A stretch of DNA of 64,000 nt from assembly GCA_007570785.1 (NCBI GenBank), contig ML660203.1, forward strand, positions 6,754,638 through 6,818,637. Reading direction: 5' to 3'. This DNA comes from Antilocapra americana (lineage: Eukaryota > Chordata > Mammalia > Artiodactyla > Antilocapridae). The translations under genes were made by a program, and so were the position numbers. Below the pieces are notes generated by a model, which was not told the origin of the DNA, made no database searches, and saw only the letters and a list, made by a program, of their open reading frames with translations. Below, one piece after another: positions 34,261 to 46,460 of this stretch; the stretch's first letter is position 1; the number at the start of each line of letters is the position of its first letter.

Positions 34261-34399
34261 ATCATTTTCTTTCTACTTTGGAGCCAGAGACAAGGGAGAA
34301 AAATGTTACAAGGGGGGAAAAATGTAAGGGATGTAGAAGAGACAAGGGAGAAACACTGAATATAATATATACCAGTACCACGGCCATACTGTACAGGGG

Positions 34400-34575
34400 C
34401 AAAATGTTACAGTATACGAAGCACTTCCCCAGGCCTTATCTTATCCAGTTCTCACATACTGTGAAATAGTATAATCTCCCTCTTTAAAGGTGGGAAAACA
34501 GGTTCAGAGAGTAAATGACTTGCCGAAGTCTCAGATCTGTGGTACACACACAAATCTAGACCTTGTGAACCCAGC
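34400..34575 (+). mobile_element. MIR SINE
   Basis: 'gtgggaaaacaggttcagag' and 'taaatgacttgccgaagtct' form the MIR core. Confidence 0.7.
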
Positions 34576-35419
34576 CCAGGGGTCCTTTGGGAAAATTACC
34601 CCTTGATGGTTCACTGCAAGGCTGTCCACCCCAACCCCAGGCTGACCTCCCCAGCTAAACACAGAGATCGTTTAATAAACCCGCATCTTAAAGAGAAAAG
34701 ATCTGCTTCTCTTTAACCTGATACCTGAGAATAATTTCTGTTTGGGGATCCTTTGTTTGGCTACCAGAAAGAGAATATTCAACATCTTTTCAACCTCCTT
34801 CTTATGCTAATTACAGTTCATCAGCATCTGGACACCCACAAGCAAAATCAATCTGACTATAAAAGCAAGCCAAAGACATTTTCTTACCATAAAGAAAACA
34901 AACAAGTAAGGCTGCAACATGATTAAATACACAGAGCCATTTCCCCAGCAACCTGCAAGCTGCCGTGTATAAAAATCACATCCAACATCACAAGAATCCA
35001 GGAAGGTGGACACTAACAAACATTTCACACGTGCATTCTTTATGAGCAGTGAAAAGTACATGGGTCTATTTTCAGTTTATCTCCTTCTACACTATATCCA
35101 ATGTTAGATGCCAACATGTATAACACCTTAAAATATTCATACATTTAAAAAAAACATTTGAAAGGCATCTTCACTTCTCTTAGAACCAAGTGAACTGCGA
35201 TGCATTAGCCTTCAGTCCTCACCTCCTTTTCTTGTCGTACTGAAGTCCCAGCACATTCACAACTTGGAAGAGCCAGACTTACCTCCCAAGCCCAGTTTAC
35301 CCTTTCCAAAATGATATCCCCTCTACAGCTTAATCATTTCACTTGAAATCTATCCTGCCCTCTAAAATTATACAGTCCAATTTCCTAATTGTATTAAAAG
35401 ACTCACCCCTGTCAAGTAT

Positions 35420-35690
35420 GCCCAAGACACACTGAGTAAAAACAGGTCACAAAATAGTGTATACACCATGCCTCCAATTATACAAAATTATATTCACATA
35501 TGTTCAAGCCCCATCCCTAACAGATGTTTGAATGGAGAGTGTCTATGATATTTCTAGTGAACTCTGGGTGGTGAAATTGGGAGTGATTTTTACTTTCCCT
35601 CCTTTCTTTTCCACAATGCTTGACTTTTCTACACTAGGTTAATTATTCATACTCAGAAAAAGTAATAAAGCTATATTTAACAAGTCTTCC
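35420..35690 (+). mobile_element. Old L1 3' end
   Basis: 'gtgaactctgggtggtgaaa' and 'gtgatttttactttccctcc' followed by 'gaaaaagtaataaagc' match old L1 3' ends. Confidence 0.55.
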
Positions 35691-35769
35691 CCTAAGATCC
35701 ACTATATCAAGAATCTTCTCTTGGCCCAGAGAGAAAGTCAAAAGTATGCTCACCAAGGCTTATTATGCT

Positions 35770-35925
35770 CTGAGCATTTTAGCCAGTGAATCTCAGCACT
35801 AACTGAGCAACAGGAGCTGGAGCTTCTAAAAATTACAGAGGTTAGGAGTTCTGATCTTTAGAATTCCTGGGGGTGGGGGCCCAGGCATATGTATTCTGTT
35901 AAAATTCTTCAAGCCTTACTCACCA
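35770..35925 (+). mobile_element. MER5-like DNA transposon fragment
   Basis: 'attcctgggggtgggggccc' and 'aggcatatgtattctgttaa' match the interior of MER5-type elements. Confidence 0.6.
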
Positions 35926-36379
35926 TTGGTGAGGGTTGAAAACTACAGATTCCTGTCTCATTCTCCAGGGAGCCTACAGAGGGAGAAAACAGGGCAGAGT
36001 GCTGAGAGAAGGGTTCAAGGGCAGACAACTGCAAAGGAAGCAGACTGCAATGCGCAGGAACAGAAGCTGAAGGCTGAAGCAGTGCTGAGCTTCAGGCCTG
36101 AGAGGCCTGAAGGGAAGAGACTATCGGGGGGAGACACACCCGAAAACCAGAAGCCAAGAAGAGATGAACAAAGTGTGGCAGGGCGAAATGTTTGGAATTG
36201 AGAGTTTATTCAGTACTGAGTGCAGGACTACTGATGACTGAAAAGAAATCAAATAGGCAAGATACCACGCAGCAGTTTAAATCAGGCCCACTACTACTGG
36301 GCAAGTTCTGATTTATGATTAAAAGAAGAATTACAAGAGCACTGCATAGGATTCAATTTTCAGAAACCACAGAAAAATC

Positions 36380-36545
36380 TTAGCTTAAAATCCTAGTAAG
36401 GCCATGTACTAGTTGTGTCTAAATGACAACTTCATGCCTCAGTGGTTCCCACTTGTAAAATGTAGGTAATATATATGGCTCACAGGGCTCTTGTGAGGAT
36501 TAGGTGAAATGATATATGAATTGTTTTTACCTGATAGGCTTTTGC
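36380..36545 (-). mobile_element. MIR SINE
   Basis: 'catgcctcagtggttcccac', 'ttgtaaaatgtaggtaatat' and 'gggctcttgtgaggattagg' are the reverse complement of MIR. Confidence 0.7.
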
Positions 36546-36613
36546 CTATCAGAGTACTCAAAAAAAGCCCTCAGATAGTAACATTAAGAAGCATATCACG
36601 GTAAAGATGTGAC

Positions 36614-36722
36614 GCGCCGACTCACTGGAACAGACCCTCTCTGATGCTGGGAAAGAGTGAAGGCAAAAGAAGAAGGCAGCAGAGGATGAGATGGGTAGAT
36701 AGCATCACTGTTCAATGGACAT
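36614..36722 (+). mobile_element. BovB LINE (older subtype), left part
   Basis: 'gactcactggaacagaccct' through 'gcatcactgttcaatggaca' is BovB 3' sequence. It is interrupted by an opposite-strand BovB and resumes at 37254. Confidence 0.85.
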
Positions 36723-37249
36723 CTTGTTGTTGTTCAGTTGCTCAGTCATCTCCGATTCTTTGTGACCCCATGGACTGCAGCACTCCAGGCTTCCCTGTCC
36801 TTCACTGTGTCCCAGAGTTCGCTCAAACTCATGTCCATGGAGTCAGTGATGCCACCTGACCATCTCATCTTCTGTTGCCTCCTCCTCCTCCTACCGTCAA
36901 TCTTTCCCAGCATCAGGGTCTTTTCCAATTAGTCGGCTCTTTGCATCAGGTGGCCAAAGTATTAGAACTTTATCTTCAGCATCAGTCCTTCCACTGAATA
37001 TTCAAGGTTGATTTCCTTTAGGATTGACTGATTTGATTTCCTTGTTGAAGGGACTCTCAAGAGTCTTCTCCAGCACCACAGCTCAAGAGCATCAATTCTT
37101 GGTGCCTAGCCTTCTTTATGGTCCAAATCTCACATCTGTACATGACTATTGGAAAAATTATAGCTATGACTATACAGACCCTTGTTGGCAAAGTGACGTC
37201 TCTGCTTTTTAATACACTATCTAGGTTTGTCATATCTTTTCTTCCAAAG
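36723..37249 (-). mobile_element. BovB LINE nested in BovB
   Basis: The plus strand starts with the reverse of an ACTGAACAACAACAAG tail and proceeds back to 'cttttcttccaaagg', reverse complement of BovB ORF2. The short duplication GGACAT/GGATAT (36717 and 37248) marks the insertion. The embedded RT C-terminal frame is broken. Confidence 0.88.
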
Positions 37250-37253
37250 GATA

Positions 37254-37360
37254 TGAATTTGAGCAACCTCTAGGAGATAGTGGAGGACAGAGCAGCCTGG
37301 TGAACTATAGTCTATGGGGTTGCAGAGAGTCATACGCAACTTAGCAACTGAACAACAACA
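37254..37360 (+). mobile_element. BovB LINE (older subtype), right part
   Basis: 'gaatttgagcaacctctagg' to 'gcaactgaacaacaaca' completes the host BovB. Confidence 0.85.
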
Positions 37361-37914
37361 CAGTAAAGATTATGTGCTGAATTTTAATAAACCAGGTTAT
37401 TATAAGCCAGATTTAACAAACCACTTAATTACTGTCTAGCTCCTAAGTTATTCCTCATTTTGGCACCACCTAACGCTAAAGAAATAACCTATAAAGGTTT
37501 GGTTATTTCTTGACTGCTGTTTCCACATTCCTGGTATTGGTTTTACTTCTATAAAGGAGATATGCTGCATACTAAACTATTTCTATAAAATTTAATCAAG
37601 ATAATAAATGAAAACTAACAGAGTCATATTGACAAAATAATAAATGTACCAGTGGAAAATTCTATATCCAAAATAAGAATTCAGCTAATGCTGCCACTGA
37701 AGAACTAAGTTTCTCCCTGGCAAAATGAAGAACGCAGGAAGAAAAACAGTGATAAATGTTTCTCCTTTATCCTTTCCACCCAGGCCCTCAATATCAAAAT
37801 TGAATTTATGCTAAATTAGCTGAAATAGTCAAAATAATTAAAATTAGTACTATACCTATGACATATAAAAATTCGGGGGAGGCTTTTTTTATCATAATAT
37901 GAGAACAACAATAA

Positions 37915-38000
37915 CTATCAATATTAATGAATGCTTACCATGTGCCAAGTCTTAAGCATTGTACACCCATTAACTCAGTCAATCCTCACAACAGCTCTAC
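37915..38000 (+). mobile_element. MIR SINE, 5' part
   Basis: 'gaatgcttaccatgtgccaa' and 'cagtcaatcctcacaacagc' are the MIR 5' half. Confidence 0.7.
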
Positions 38001-38059
38001 AGAGTCCTCCAAGGTCTGGCTTCTGCTTAACTAGTCTAATCTTCTGCTCCATGCTCTTC

Positions 38060-38240
38060 TTACCAAGGGCTGGGGCCAGACTGGTCTCAGAGGGTACTCA
38101 TGGTAAGCTTAACAAAGTACAGATCCACCAACAGAATGCAGACTGGTGGAATCAGAAACTCTGAGAACATGTCCCAGAAGGCTACATTTTATACAAGTTT
38201 CTGTATGACTCTGAGGGGCAGCAAGGTTTAAGACTCACTG
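38060..38240 (+). mobile_element. MER5-like fragment (tentative)
   Basis: 'ggtggaatcagaaactctga' and 'ggtttaagactcactg' resemble the MER5A interior and end. Divergence is high. Confidence 0.45.
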
Positions 38241-38261
38241 TAGCTTGTGCCTCTCATCTTC

Positions 38262-38560
38262 TATTTTATACATGCTGCTTTTTTACATTTAACATTCCTT
38301 CACCTGGCTAACAAAGATCTAAGGTTTGGCTCAAGGGTCACGCTGCTAAGATAGAGCTGTTTCTAACCTCCATCTGTTCTTCCACCACCCAGGAGCCCTT
38401 GATCTGGGCTCTCGTCTACCATTTTCCCTTGTACTATAAACACAGGTTTCCATGTCTCCCTAACTGGACTGTGAGCTTGCTCACCTTCTATCTACAGCAC
38501 CAAGCTTGGTGCAAAGAGCTAGTGGTTTGTTTGATAAAAGAATGAATGAAGCTTCACTCA
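38262..38560 (+). mobile_element. L2 LINE 3' end
   Basis: It has 'aaggtttggctcaagggtca', 'ccctaactggactgtgagct' and 'ataaaagaatgaatgaag', a worn L2 3' end. Confidence 0.65.
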
Positions 38561-38884
38561 TCTACCTTTAGGGCTCTTATCCACAGAGCATCAAATGGAA
38601 ATAGAAAGGTCTAGTACTTCATTCAAGATGTGATGAATTTTGACAGGACCAGCATAACTTGGATTATACCTGAGGGTCCTGATTGGTAGGCCATCACGAT
38701 AAACTGGCTGTCTCATCTCTTGGTAGCTCTTGTTATGACCCAGCCTCCCCACATATGGAGTCCTGGTTCACAGCTGGGCTTCAAACCCACAAAAGTCACA
38801 AAAGTCTGCACCCGACATGTAAACGTAAATGTGAAAAATGAGAGAGGTAAGGATGACTATTTTTGAAAGGAAGCTGAGACATAG

Positions 38885-39125
38885 TAACTATTTGACCATT
38901 TAGTAAATATCTACTTGCTAGTGACTATATAGGATGCTCTTGATCATTATTCTTCCCGCAACAATTTGAGGAAGGTTTTTATCTGGCTTGCTGACTGAAA
39001 AGGAACTGAAGATCTAGAAAGAATAACTTCCCTAAGGCCACCAGCTAGTTTGGGGGCAGAGCTGGGATTTGAAGCCAGGTTATCTCCTACAAAGACAATC
39101 CTCCTTTTTCCTACACTCTGTTGCC
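38885..39125 (+). mobile_element. MIR SINE
   Basis: 'ggaactgaagatctagaaag' (core) and 'gcagagctgggatttgaagc' are present. Confidence 0.7.
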
Positions 39126-39164
39126 TCTGGGTACCAACCAGAAGACTACTGGAGCCACCCTGGT

Positions 39165-39295
39165 GTTAGAAGGAGCTTTAGAAGCAGACTAGGCTCAAAT
39201 TCCGCTTTGTCACTCACTTGTTGAAATATATTTGGTAATTAAACTCTCTGAGACTCATCTATAAAAAGATGATAGAAATGCCTAATTCATAAAGT
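39165..39295 (-). mobile_element. MIR SINE
   Basis: 'ggctcaaattccgctttgtc' and 'tctctgagactcatctataa' form a reverse MIR. Confidence 0.6.
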
Positions 39296-39352
39296 ATACT
39301 ATACTACCTACCTACCTATACTATACTACCTATACTACCTATATTTTAATAC
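39296..39352. repeat. TATAC/CTAC imperfect simple repeat
   Basis: 'tactatactacctacctacc' and 'tatactatactacctatact' form an impure short tandem array. Confidence 0.85.
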
Positions 39353-39377
39353 CTATAAAACCCTTGGTATATCAGTA

Positions 39378-39468
39378 CAAGGGCTTCCTAGGTGGCTCAG
39401 TGGTAAAGAATCCACCTGCCAATGCAGGAGACCTGGGTTCAATCCCTGGGTAGGGAAGATCAGATGCC
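39378..39468 (+). mobile_element. Bov-tA SINE, head part
   Basis: 'gggcttcctaggtggctcag' to 'gggtagggaagatca'. The 3' body is missing. Confidence 0.85.
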
Positions 39469-40216
39469 CAATAAAATGAGAGCTGGCCATGACCTTCTTC
39501 CCACAAAAGGGCAGGAGCAGTTTCCAGGATAGTAAATATACCCGCTGTTTCACTGTCTTCCTCAGTGGTAAACTACTTTGCTGTGCTCTATTTGAGAAAG
39601 GCCTGTGGATTGTTACTCCTTCGTATGACTGGAACCAGTTAGCAAACCAGCTGTGCAACACTCAGAATCATTCTCTGAAGCCTGATGAGGAAGCCTTAAG
39701 AGGAACCCCTTAAGTCCAAACACATTGCTTATTTCAGCACCCTTATGTTTTGTCATCTAAGGTCAGCAATGAGACAAGTAGCTGGAGGGAGAGAAAAGAA
39801 ATGGATACAGGAACTATTCAGTTAGGTTTTTGGATGGCAACAAAAAACAACAGCCAGACATTTCCATCCTTGTTTAACATAAAAGTGCCTGTTAGTAGAT
39901 GGCTTAATGCTACTCTTAAAATTAAATACCATTTACTCTTCACTTGCTCATTGTTCTGATCACTATAATCAACTCTGGGATTATCAAGCTTGAGGAACAC
40001 ACAAAAAAGTGCGGGGTGGGGTGGCTGGGAAATCTTTGAATTCTCTGTTTACATGATATGGCGAAGTGGGGACCTGGGGCTCCCCAGTAATATCCTCTAC
40101 AGGGGAGGTCTTGTCTCATTAAGACTGGGATGTTTACATCTACTCCTCTAAATGGCAGACGCAGGGAGGAAAAGGATTTATCTGGAGGGTACTTTTAATT
40201 AAAACTACCAACAGAG

Positions 40217-40404
40217 GGAGATCCCTGGTGGTCTAGTGGCTAAGACTCCAAGCTCCCAATGTAGGAGGCCTGGGTTTGATCCCTGGTCAGGGAACTAGAT
40301 CTCACAGGCCGCAACTAAGATTTCACAGGCTGCAACTGAAGATGTCATGTGCCTCAATTAAGACCTGGCGCAGTCAAAATAAACAAATATATATTAAAAA
40401 AAAC
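40217..40404 (+). mobile_element. CHR SINE with perfect 15-bp duplication
   Basis: 'ggagatccctggtggtctag', then 'gtttgatccctggtcaggga' and the A-rich tail. AAACTACCAACAGAG at 40202-40216 and 40405-40419 is an exact flank pair. Confidence 0.95.
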
Positions 40405-40464
40405 AAACTACCAACAGAGCAGAAAGAAAAGGAACACAAATAGGAAACCCACCTGCATCCCAGC

Positions 40465-40675
40465 CACTATTATTAGTGAAGCAGGCACTATGTTAAGCAG
40501 TTGATCAGTATTATTTCATTTAATCCTGGCATAGCAACCTTATAAAAAGATAGATTTCAATATTATCCCAATTTTACAGTTGAGGAAATACAGGCTCAGG
40601 GAGGTCAAGCAACATTTCCAAAGTCATAAAGCTAGTAAAATGGCAGGACCAAGACACCAATCCAAGTCTTGTCGT
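40465..40675 (+). mobile_element. MIR SINE
   Basis: 'ggcactatgttaagcagttg', 'ttacagttgaggaaatacag' and 'agtcataaagctagtaaaat' form a nearly complete MIR. Confidence 0.85.
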
Positions 40676-40734
40676 GTACATGTGGGGAATATAAAGAATT
40701 AAGCATGGCGTGTTGATTTCTGCCTTGGGTGGCA

Positions 40735-40995
40735 GAGTAGAAGTGTGCCATTTACCAGTATAGGAAAAGCAAGAGAGACCTGGAAGGAATGAGGATGGTT
40801 TTGAATGAGCTGAGTTTGAGTACCTGGTGCGGCTGTCTTCTGGTTAACTAGCTGTGTTGATTACAGCCTGGGAGAGAGACAAGGCTGAAGACTTGAGAAT
40901 CAGTGGCAAACAGACAGAGGGTAAAGCTGCAGGTAGTAGATGAGATCAGGAGAGTGTGAGGAACTAAAAAAAAAAAGAAAAAGAATTGGGGGACG
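40735..40995 (+). repeat. Old interspersed repeat, family unassigned
   Basis: 'ggaatgaggatggttttgaa' and the later 'acttgagaatcagtggcaaa' are weakly similar to the recurrent old repeat. The match is poor. Confidence 0.25.
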
Positions 40996-42309
40996 ACACT
41001 GCCAATGCATGTGAAAATGAATGCTTGAGGGACAGGCTGAAGCAAAGGATCTGGAGATGGAACCCTGGGAAACCCTATTATCCTGTCATATAATAGGCCT
41101 GTTAAATTTAGGATATAGTATGAGGCCCTATAAAACTAAAAGTTGGCCCTAAACAATGCCATGTCATCACCACAGCCCACCATGGACACGATACAAATAT
41201 TTTTTTGCCTGTGCTGACTAAACTCCCTTCTTCTCTGACTACAGGAAAGCTTCTGCTATTTCCCTCTTCTAACCCTGGTAGGTGGTGGGAGCTCTGGTCT
41301 GCAGTTCCTCACTGTCAGCAGCCTGTAAGTACCAGGCAACCGCACACCTCCTGACTTGAGGAGTCCCCCAGAATCACTTACAATTCTTTGCAGATGACAG
41401 AAAAGTATTCTTCAAAGCAGTGACCTGTTCTCAACTGCTGTCATTGTTGATGAGTTAAAATGTGCGCATATGCCTACCGTGCACACCGCACACCTACACA
41501 CTTCTTGGTAGCTCACCCCCTTAAAGCTCCTAATAGCCTCCAGGGAAACCATGTTAAAACAGCGCAATTAACTAGAACTGCTATAAACTCAATAACTCAT
41601 CTACCTAATGAAGCAATACATGGAAAATTGGACCTATTTTAATAAGAATTTTTAAAAGAGACAAGAAGTAAAGGTCAAATGCCATTTCTGGATCCCAGCT
41701 CTTTTCTTCTTCCCTCATATTCTAAAGCAGTTAATTCCAAGGAGACAATATATACTGTGCTATTCTCTATAAAACCAAGGCTGCAGCCAATCATGCTATT
41801 TGTACCCAAAGGCAAATTTTTTCTTCCCAACCCATCCCCCAAGTTAAGTGCCTCCCCTGATCTATTTCGGAAGGTTTTATTATGTGAACCTGAATGGATT
41901 TCAATTACAATAATTCTTTTCCTTCTTCACCCCACCTCACAAAAGAACTACATTCCCAGCAATTCTAGGTTGTAAGGGTGGTCTCTGCTTTGTCTATTCT
42001 CTCTCTAGAGTCAGTTAATCTAGAGACTGCCCTCTCTCAAGCCCTTCTGTTGGCTTGGGGTACATAAAACATGGTTGTTTTTATGTCACTCCTCTATTTA
42101 GCATATCATGACGCCTGACAGTCCTGTCAAGAATGAGTCTGCCCATTCTCTAGAAGCTATCACATGGCAATTAGACTGCAGGCCAATAAAACCCACACTC
42201 TCCCAACCTGGGGTGTGGGTAGTCTTTTTGCCTGGCTTCCCAGTGACCTCCTAGAAGAATGAGTACATGTGACTAAGCCAGGGTGGGCAGAACTGGAGAC
42301 AGATTTAGT

Positions 42310-42435
42310 GGAGAACTTATACTTCCTGAAGTGCCTACCATATTCTAGAGTCTATGCTAAGTTTGTATTTGTCACTTGACCTGATCCTCACAACCACCCT
42401 CGGTGGTAGACCTAGCATTTTACATAAGGGGCAAG
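42310..42435 (+). mobile_element. MIR SINE interrupted by BovB
   Basis: 'gtgcctaccatattctagag' and 'gacctgatcctcacaaccac' are MIR-like. The BovB begins directly after it. Confidence 0.6.
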
Positions 42436-42637
42436 AATTCACTGGAAAAGATCCTGATGCTGGGAAAGACTGAAGGCAAAAGGAGAAGAGGGCAGCAGAG
42501 GATGAGATGATTAGATAGCATCACTGACTCAATGGACTTGAATTTGAGCAAACTTAGGGAAATAGTGGACTGGGAACCCTGGAGTGCTGCAGTCCATGGG
42601 GTTGCAAAGAGTTGGACACGACTTAGAGACTTAACAA
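42436..42637 (+). mobile_element. BovB-type LINE 3' end
   Basis: 'attcactggaaaagatcctg' and 'gcagaggatgagatgattag', ending 'ggacacgacttagagactta'. Confidence 0.85.
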
Positions 42638-43139
42638 GGCTCCAAGAGTTTAAAAATTAACCCTGTGGATAAGCAGCGGATCCTTCTGTACCACACCAGG
42701 CTATATCGCTATCATATGAGTTTGGGGAAAATTTTGAGAAGTGACAGGGGCTGAGACTGGACCAGGATGAACTTAATCCTGAATTTGACAAGAAAGGGAA
42801 GCTTACAGGGCAGCCATCCAGAGGTTCTGGACAGGCAAGCTGATTCTCAGCCCACAGTGCTTTATTTAGGAGTTGCTAGATTACCAATAGGAGTTTGTCA
42901 TAGGGTTTGACAGGGCTCTGAAAGGCACAGCTCTAAAGGAGAGGAGAGGAGTTCTGCCATAATGTCTAAGCACATGAGACAAAGAAAAACTTAAGGCTAG
43001 GAACCCTCTTGGTTTTGCTTCTAAACAAGCTGGGAGAAAAACCACTCGCCCCAGGGGCATGATCAACAACTGTCAACTATACTGACTCAACTCTGCAAGG
43101 TTCTGGAGAGCCCCAAGTCCATGTTTGTCTTTAATGAGC

Positions 43140-43460
43140 AGTCTTTTAGGGAAGCAATTATCCATTCATGCAGTCCATAAACATACACTGTGCATCCACC
43201 ACATGCCAAGCACAGGGCTAGGCCCTGGGATCCAGAGTTGACAACGTTATTAGTTTCATAATCTTCAGGGCTATGAGGTCAAAGTCCAGGGTCCAAGAGT
43301 TCACTTCAGAAGAGATTCTATTCTAGCCCTGGGGCTCATGTCATCTCATGTCACCTGAGCAAGTGACATCAAAACTGAGGACTTGAAGGATGACTGAAAG
43401 GCAGCCAGGTGCACAGGTCAGAGAAAATTGTTAAGACAGAGGCAAGAGCACGGTAGAAAC
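43140..43460 (+). repeat. Old interspersed repeat, family unassigned
   Basis: 'caccacatgccaagcacagg', 'ctaggccctgggatccagag' and 'aggacttgaaggatgactga' fit the recurrent old repeat. Confidence 0.4.
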
Positions 43461-44144
43461 CTGGGGCTGGGCATGTTCGCAAACACTCCTGATGCTGGAG
43501 GCTGCTGTGCCCCAGCTTACCACACACACCTGGTCCACTTGCTTCAGAAGGATGGGCATGTGCAGAGTGACCCAGAAGACAGGACAAGGCGCCCCTGCTT
43601 CGCCCTGCCTGCATTCTTACCCGACCGCTCATGGCCAGGAGCAGAGGCAGCTAGGCGGGGTGGGAGAAGGCCCGGGGCTGTGTTTCCTCCTCGGGGTTCA
43701 CTGCTCTTTGGGTGCCGGTATATTCAGGATGCAGAGCTCATCTTCCCCAGCCCATTATAGTCCAAACATGCCTTCCAGGAGCTGTCTTCCCAAGTCATTG
43801 CCCTCACTAATACAATGTTATCAAATTCCTAATGCGGGTACTCTAAAGCAAATGTACTGTTACCAGCACGCCACCGGGCACATTTTTCAGAAGGAAAACA
43901 GCTGCTCACTGAATCTGTCACTTGTCTTCTCAGTGCCACGCACACAACACAAGAGCCTGCAAAGGGCTTGTTTTCCTTCATTTTCTTCAAGCATGCACAA
44001 GGCGCAGCAAGCACCAAGCCTCTCTGTACAACCCAGCATATCAGTCACACACAGTCCTTGAGGAGCTTCCTGGATTACAGGACAGAGCCTTGACAACCAG
44101 GGCCTGCGCCTCAGGATCTTAAAGTACAGATATCAGAGCTTCTA

Positions 44145-44275
44145 TTTCACCAGTCTAGTTTCTGCATCTTACAGAGCAGGAAGGAAAATGCAGTCCAGAG
44201 AAGTTAGGTAAAGTGTCTAAAGTCACACAGCTTCTTAGCTATAGAATCATGGCTTGGTTCCTTCCTCAGTTGATC
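44145..44275 (+). mobile_element. MIR SINE
   Basis: 'tgcagtccagagaagttagg' and 'aagtcacacagcttcttagc' are the MIR core and tail. Confidence 0.65.
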
Positions 44276-44332
44276 TTCTCATCTAAAGAACAAGGATACC
44301 ACCATCTATTTCATGGGTTGGAAGGTCCAAAT

Positions 44333-44560
44333 GGGGCGTCCCAGGTGGAACTAGTGGTAAATAACCCCCCTGCCAATGCAGGAGATGTAAGAGACATGGG
44401 TTTGATCCCCAAGTTGGGAAGATGCCCTGGAAGAGGGGATGACAACTCACTCTAGTAGTTCTTGCCTGGAGAATCCCATGGACAGAGAAGCCTGCTGGGC
44501 TATAGTCTGTAGGGTCACAAAGAGCCAGACACAAATGAAGTGACTGAGCACACACTCACA
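44333..44560 (+). mobile_element. Bov-tA SINE
   Basis: 'gggcgtcccaggtggaacta', 'cccatggacagagaagcctg' and 'gtgactgagcacacactcac' cover the full length. Confidence 0.92.
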
Positions 44561-45879
44561 GGGCCCAAATAAGGTAGCACATGACGCAGCCATGCTAGGA
44601 ATGTGGCAGGATTTCAATGAATGGTGACAGTCTCCTAAATTTTATCTCCAAGATCTTCAAGACCATCCATTCTCTCTCCTGTGAATAAATTTCCATTGAA
44701 GAGAGAAAAAAGACCAGCAATGGGGTTAACATGTTCACAGCTGGGGTTTCAACAGCTGGGGTTTCAGTCAGTACCTGGTTTGAGGTGACCTGAACTTTCT
44801 ATGTATTGTCAGACTTCCAGTCCATAGTTCTCCCCTGCCAGACTTTTTGCTGTGTCTGGAGAGGGGATTTCATCCAAGAAGGGAGCCCTGGTGGTGACCA
44901 CTGAAGACGTGCCATACCACCTTCCTTTTAGCCATTTCAAGTTTGTAAAGACTAGGTCAAGATGAAAAGAGACAGACAGGAACTCTTACATTTTTATCTA
45001 GGAGGGTAAGGAATAAAAAAGATTCTGCAGACATTTATGCTGTTCTACTAATCACTGATGAAAAAAAAAATCAAATCATGGGACAGATGTTAACTTCTGA
45101 TAAGACAACCAAATTAGCCAGTCAGTCAGCCCAGGTCCTCTTCTTTTACACACACCACCACCTCATCCTCTCTGAAGCCCTTTCTCCATACTTTAAAATA
45201 ACCACCCAACCATGTAAATTCCCTCTGCAAGTATCTGTTAGCCTCCAGCAGAACCATTGATGCTCATAAATCCGGGGCCTTCTCGATTGCACTGCCGTCA
45301 TTTATTGGGAGGGGGAAGCAGCAGGCCACTAGACAATAGCAGGGCGGGGCTGGTCTAGCAGTAACTACTCTGCTTACAGCACCACGATTCATGGCATTTT
45401 GCTGGGAGTGTGCACCATCAGGGAGGAGAAACATAAAAAGGGGCACCTGGGCTGTAAATAGTTTATTTCAGCAATTCCTGATGTTGGCTGAATCATACTT
45501 TAATACAGAAATACATGAAAGTGCTACTCCGGAGGTGACATGTGTTGCCACCTCATTACTCTTTTCAAAAGGGTCTTCCATCAGAGAGACACCTTGCTAC
45601 AAATTACAGTGAAGAAAACAAAACCTTCACGCACAGGCTTATTAACAGGCCAGCAGGGAATGGAACCACCAGAAGCAGTGTGACAAAGGCCATCTATGAC
45701 CAGGGGTCACTGGGTTGCTTTTCCATGCACAGAAAATAAGCAGATAAAAAAGAAAAAGGTAGCACACTTCCACCTAAGAGTCGACTCCTCAGCTGCACAG
45801 CAGTTTGTCAAAGCAGCTCTCATCTCCCCCATTTCTCCTAAAACCTTTAAATGAGGCTGACTTCTCCAGTGAACCCTAC

Positions 45880-46061
45880 CTTCATGCTCCTTCTCAGTAG
45901 TTCCCACTTTCTTGATCTTCCTGGGAGACTTCATAAAAAGGGGAAAGATGGTTCGTAAGCCAAGAATGTCAACAAACTTGTGGCAGTTGTCTGTGCCCTC
46001 AGGTCCAATCATGGCATGGTCCAGCACTTTCAGGGCACTGCTCCGGGAGATCTTCTTTTCT
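45880..46061 (-). CDS. CTNNBL1: CTNNBL1 internal exon, 182 nt (about residues 344-405)
   Basis: The acceptor is TTGTTCCCAG and the donor is GTAGGG. The first base completes the Arg codon split from the upstream exon. Sixty whole codons follow, reading EKKISRSSALKVLDHAMIGP and on through DILGLRTIFPLFMKSP and a lysine-rich KIKKVGTTEKEHE. The last G starts a Glu codon finished in the next exon, 36 kb away. The segment is the mid-to-late part of the armadillo-type domain, followed by a charged loop. The 182-nt length means skipping would shift the frame. No stop or frame damage is seen. Confidence 0.97.
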
Positions 46062-46159
46062 CTGGGAACAAAAGAGGTTTTACATAACGCATTTCATGAG
46101 CATGGTTCAGTCTTAAAAAAAAAAAAAAGTGTATTTACTGCAAAATTCATTTCAATGGA

Positions 46160-46460
46160 AAAAAGAAAAATAAAAGCAAAAACAATTTAAAGGTCCACCA
46201 ATCAAAACATTACATTATAGTATATCTACATGGAATACTACACACTTATTAACAATCAGGAGAGTAGGTGTTACAGTGAACAAGTTCTGATGATCAGAAT
46301 GGTAAGCATGAAAAATAATATTCAATATTCCATATGAAGCATTACCTCATGTAAAAATATGTAAAAAATATGCATTAGAACACACAGGAAAGAAACAGAT
46401 CAAAATACTAACAGGTTATTTCAAGGTGGTAGGATTATGGATCACCTATTCTTCCTTTTT
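46160..46460 (+). mobile_element. Old L1 3' end
   Basis: 'tctacatggaatactacaca' and 'ggttatttcaaggtggtagg' are typical of old L1 3' ends. Confidence 0.6.

Larger units (their letters stand above)
9803..45879 (-). other. CTNNBL1: CTNNBL1 intron, 36,077 bp
   Basis: The donor is at 45879 and the acceptor AG at 9804-9803. Repeats are listed individually. No family or gene is recognised in 9810-10759, 11941-12716, 16363-17093, 17829-18147, 18200-18554, 18751-19344, 20438-21374, 22331-22724, 23666-24899, 25086-26520, 28115-28737, 30114-31019, 31181-31759, 32394-32884, 33496-34399, 34581-35419, 35926-36374, 37361-37914, 38561-38884, 39469-40201, 40995-42309, 42638-43139, 43461-44144 or 44561-45879. 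Some of these (20960-21130, 33880-34260) look like candidate conserved elements. Confidence 0.9.

Noticed and set aside
43492..44061. 189-codon open frame on the plus strand
   Set aside because: It overlaps several other overlapping frames, has low-complexity composition and no known motif. The region is intronic on the other strand.
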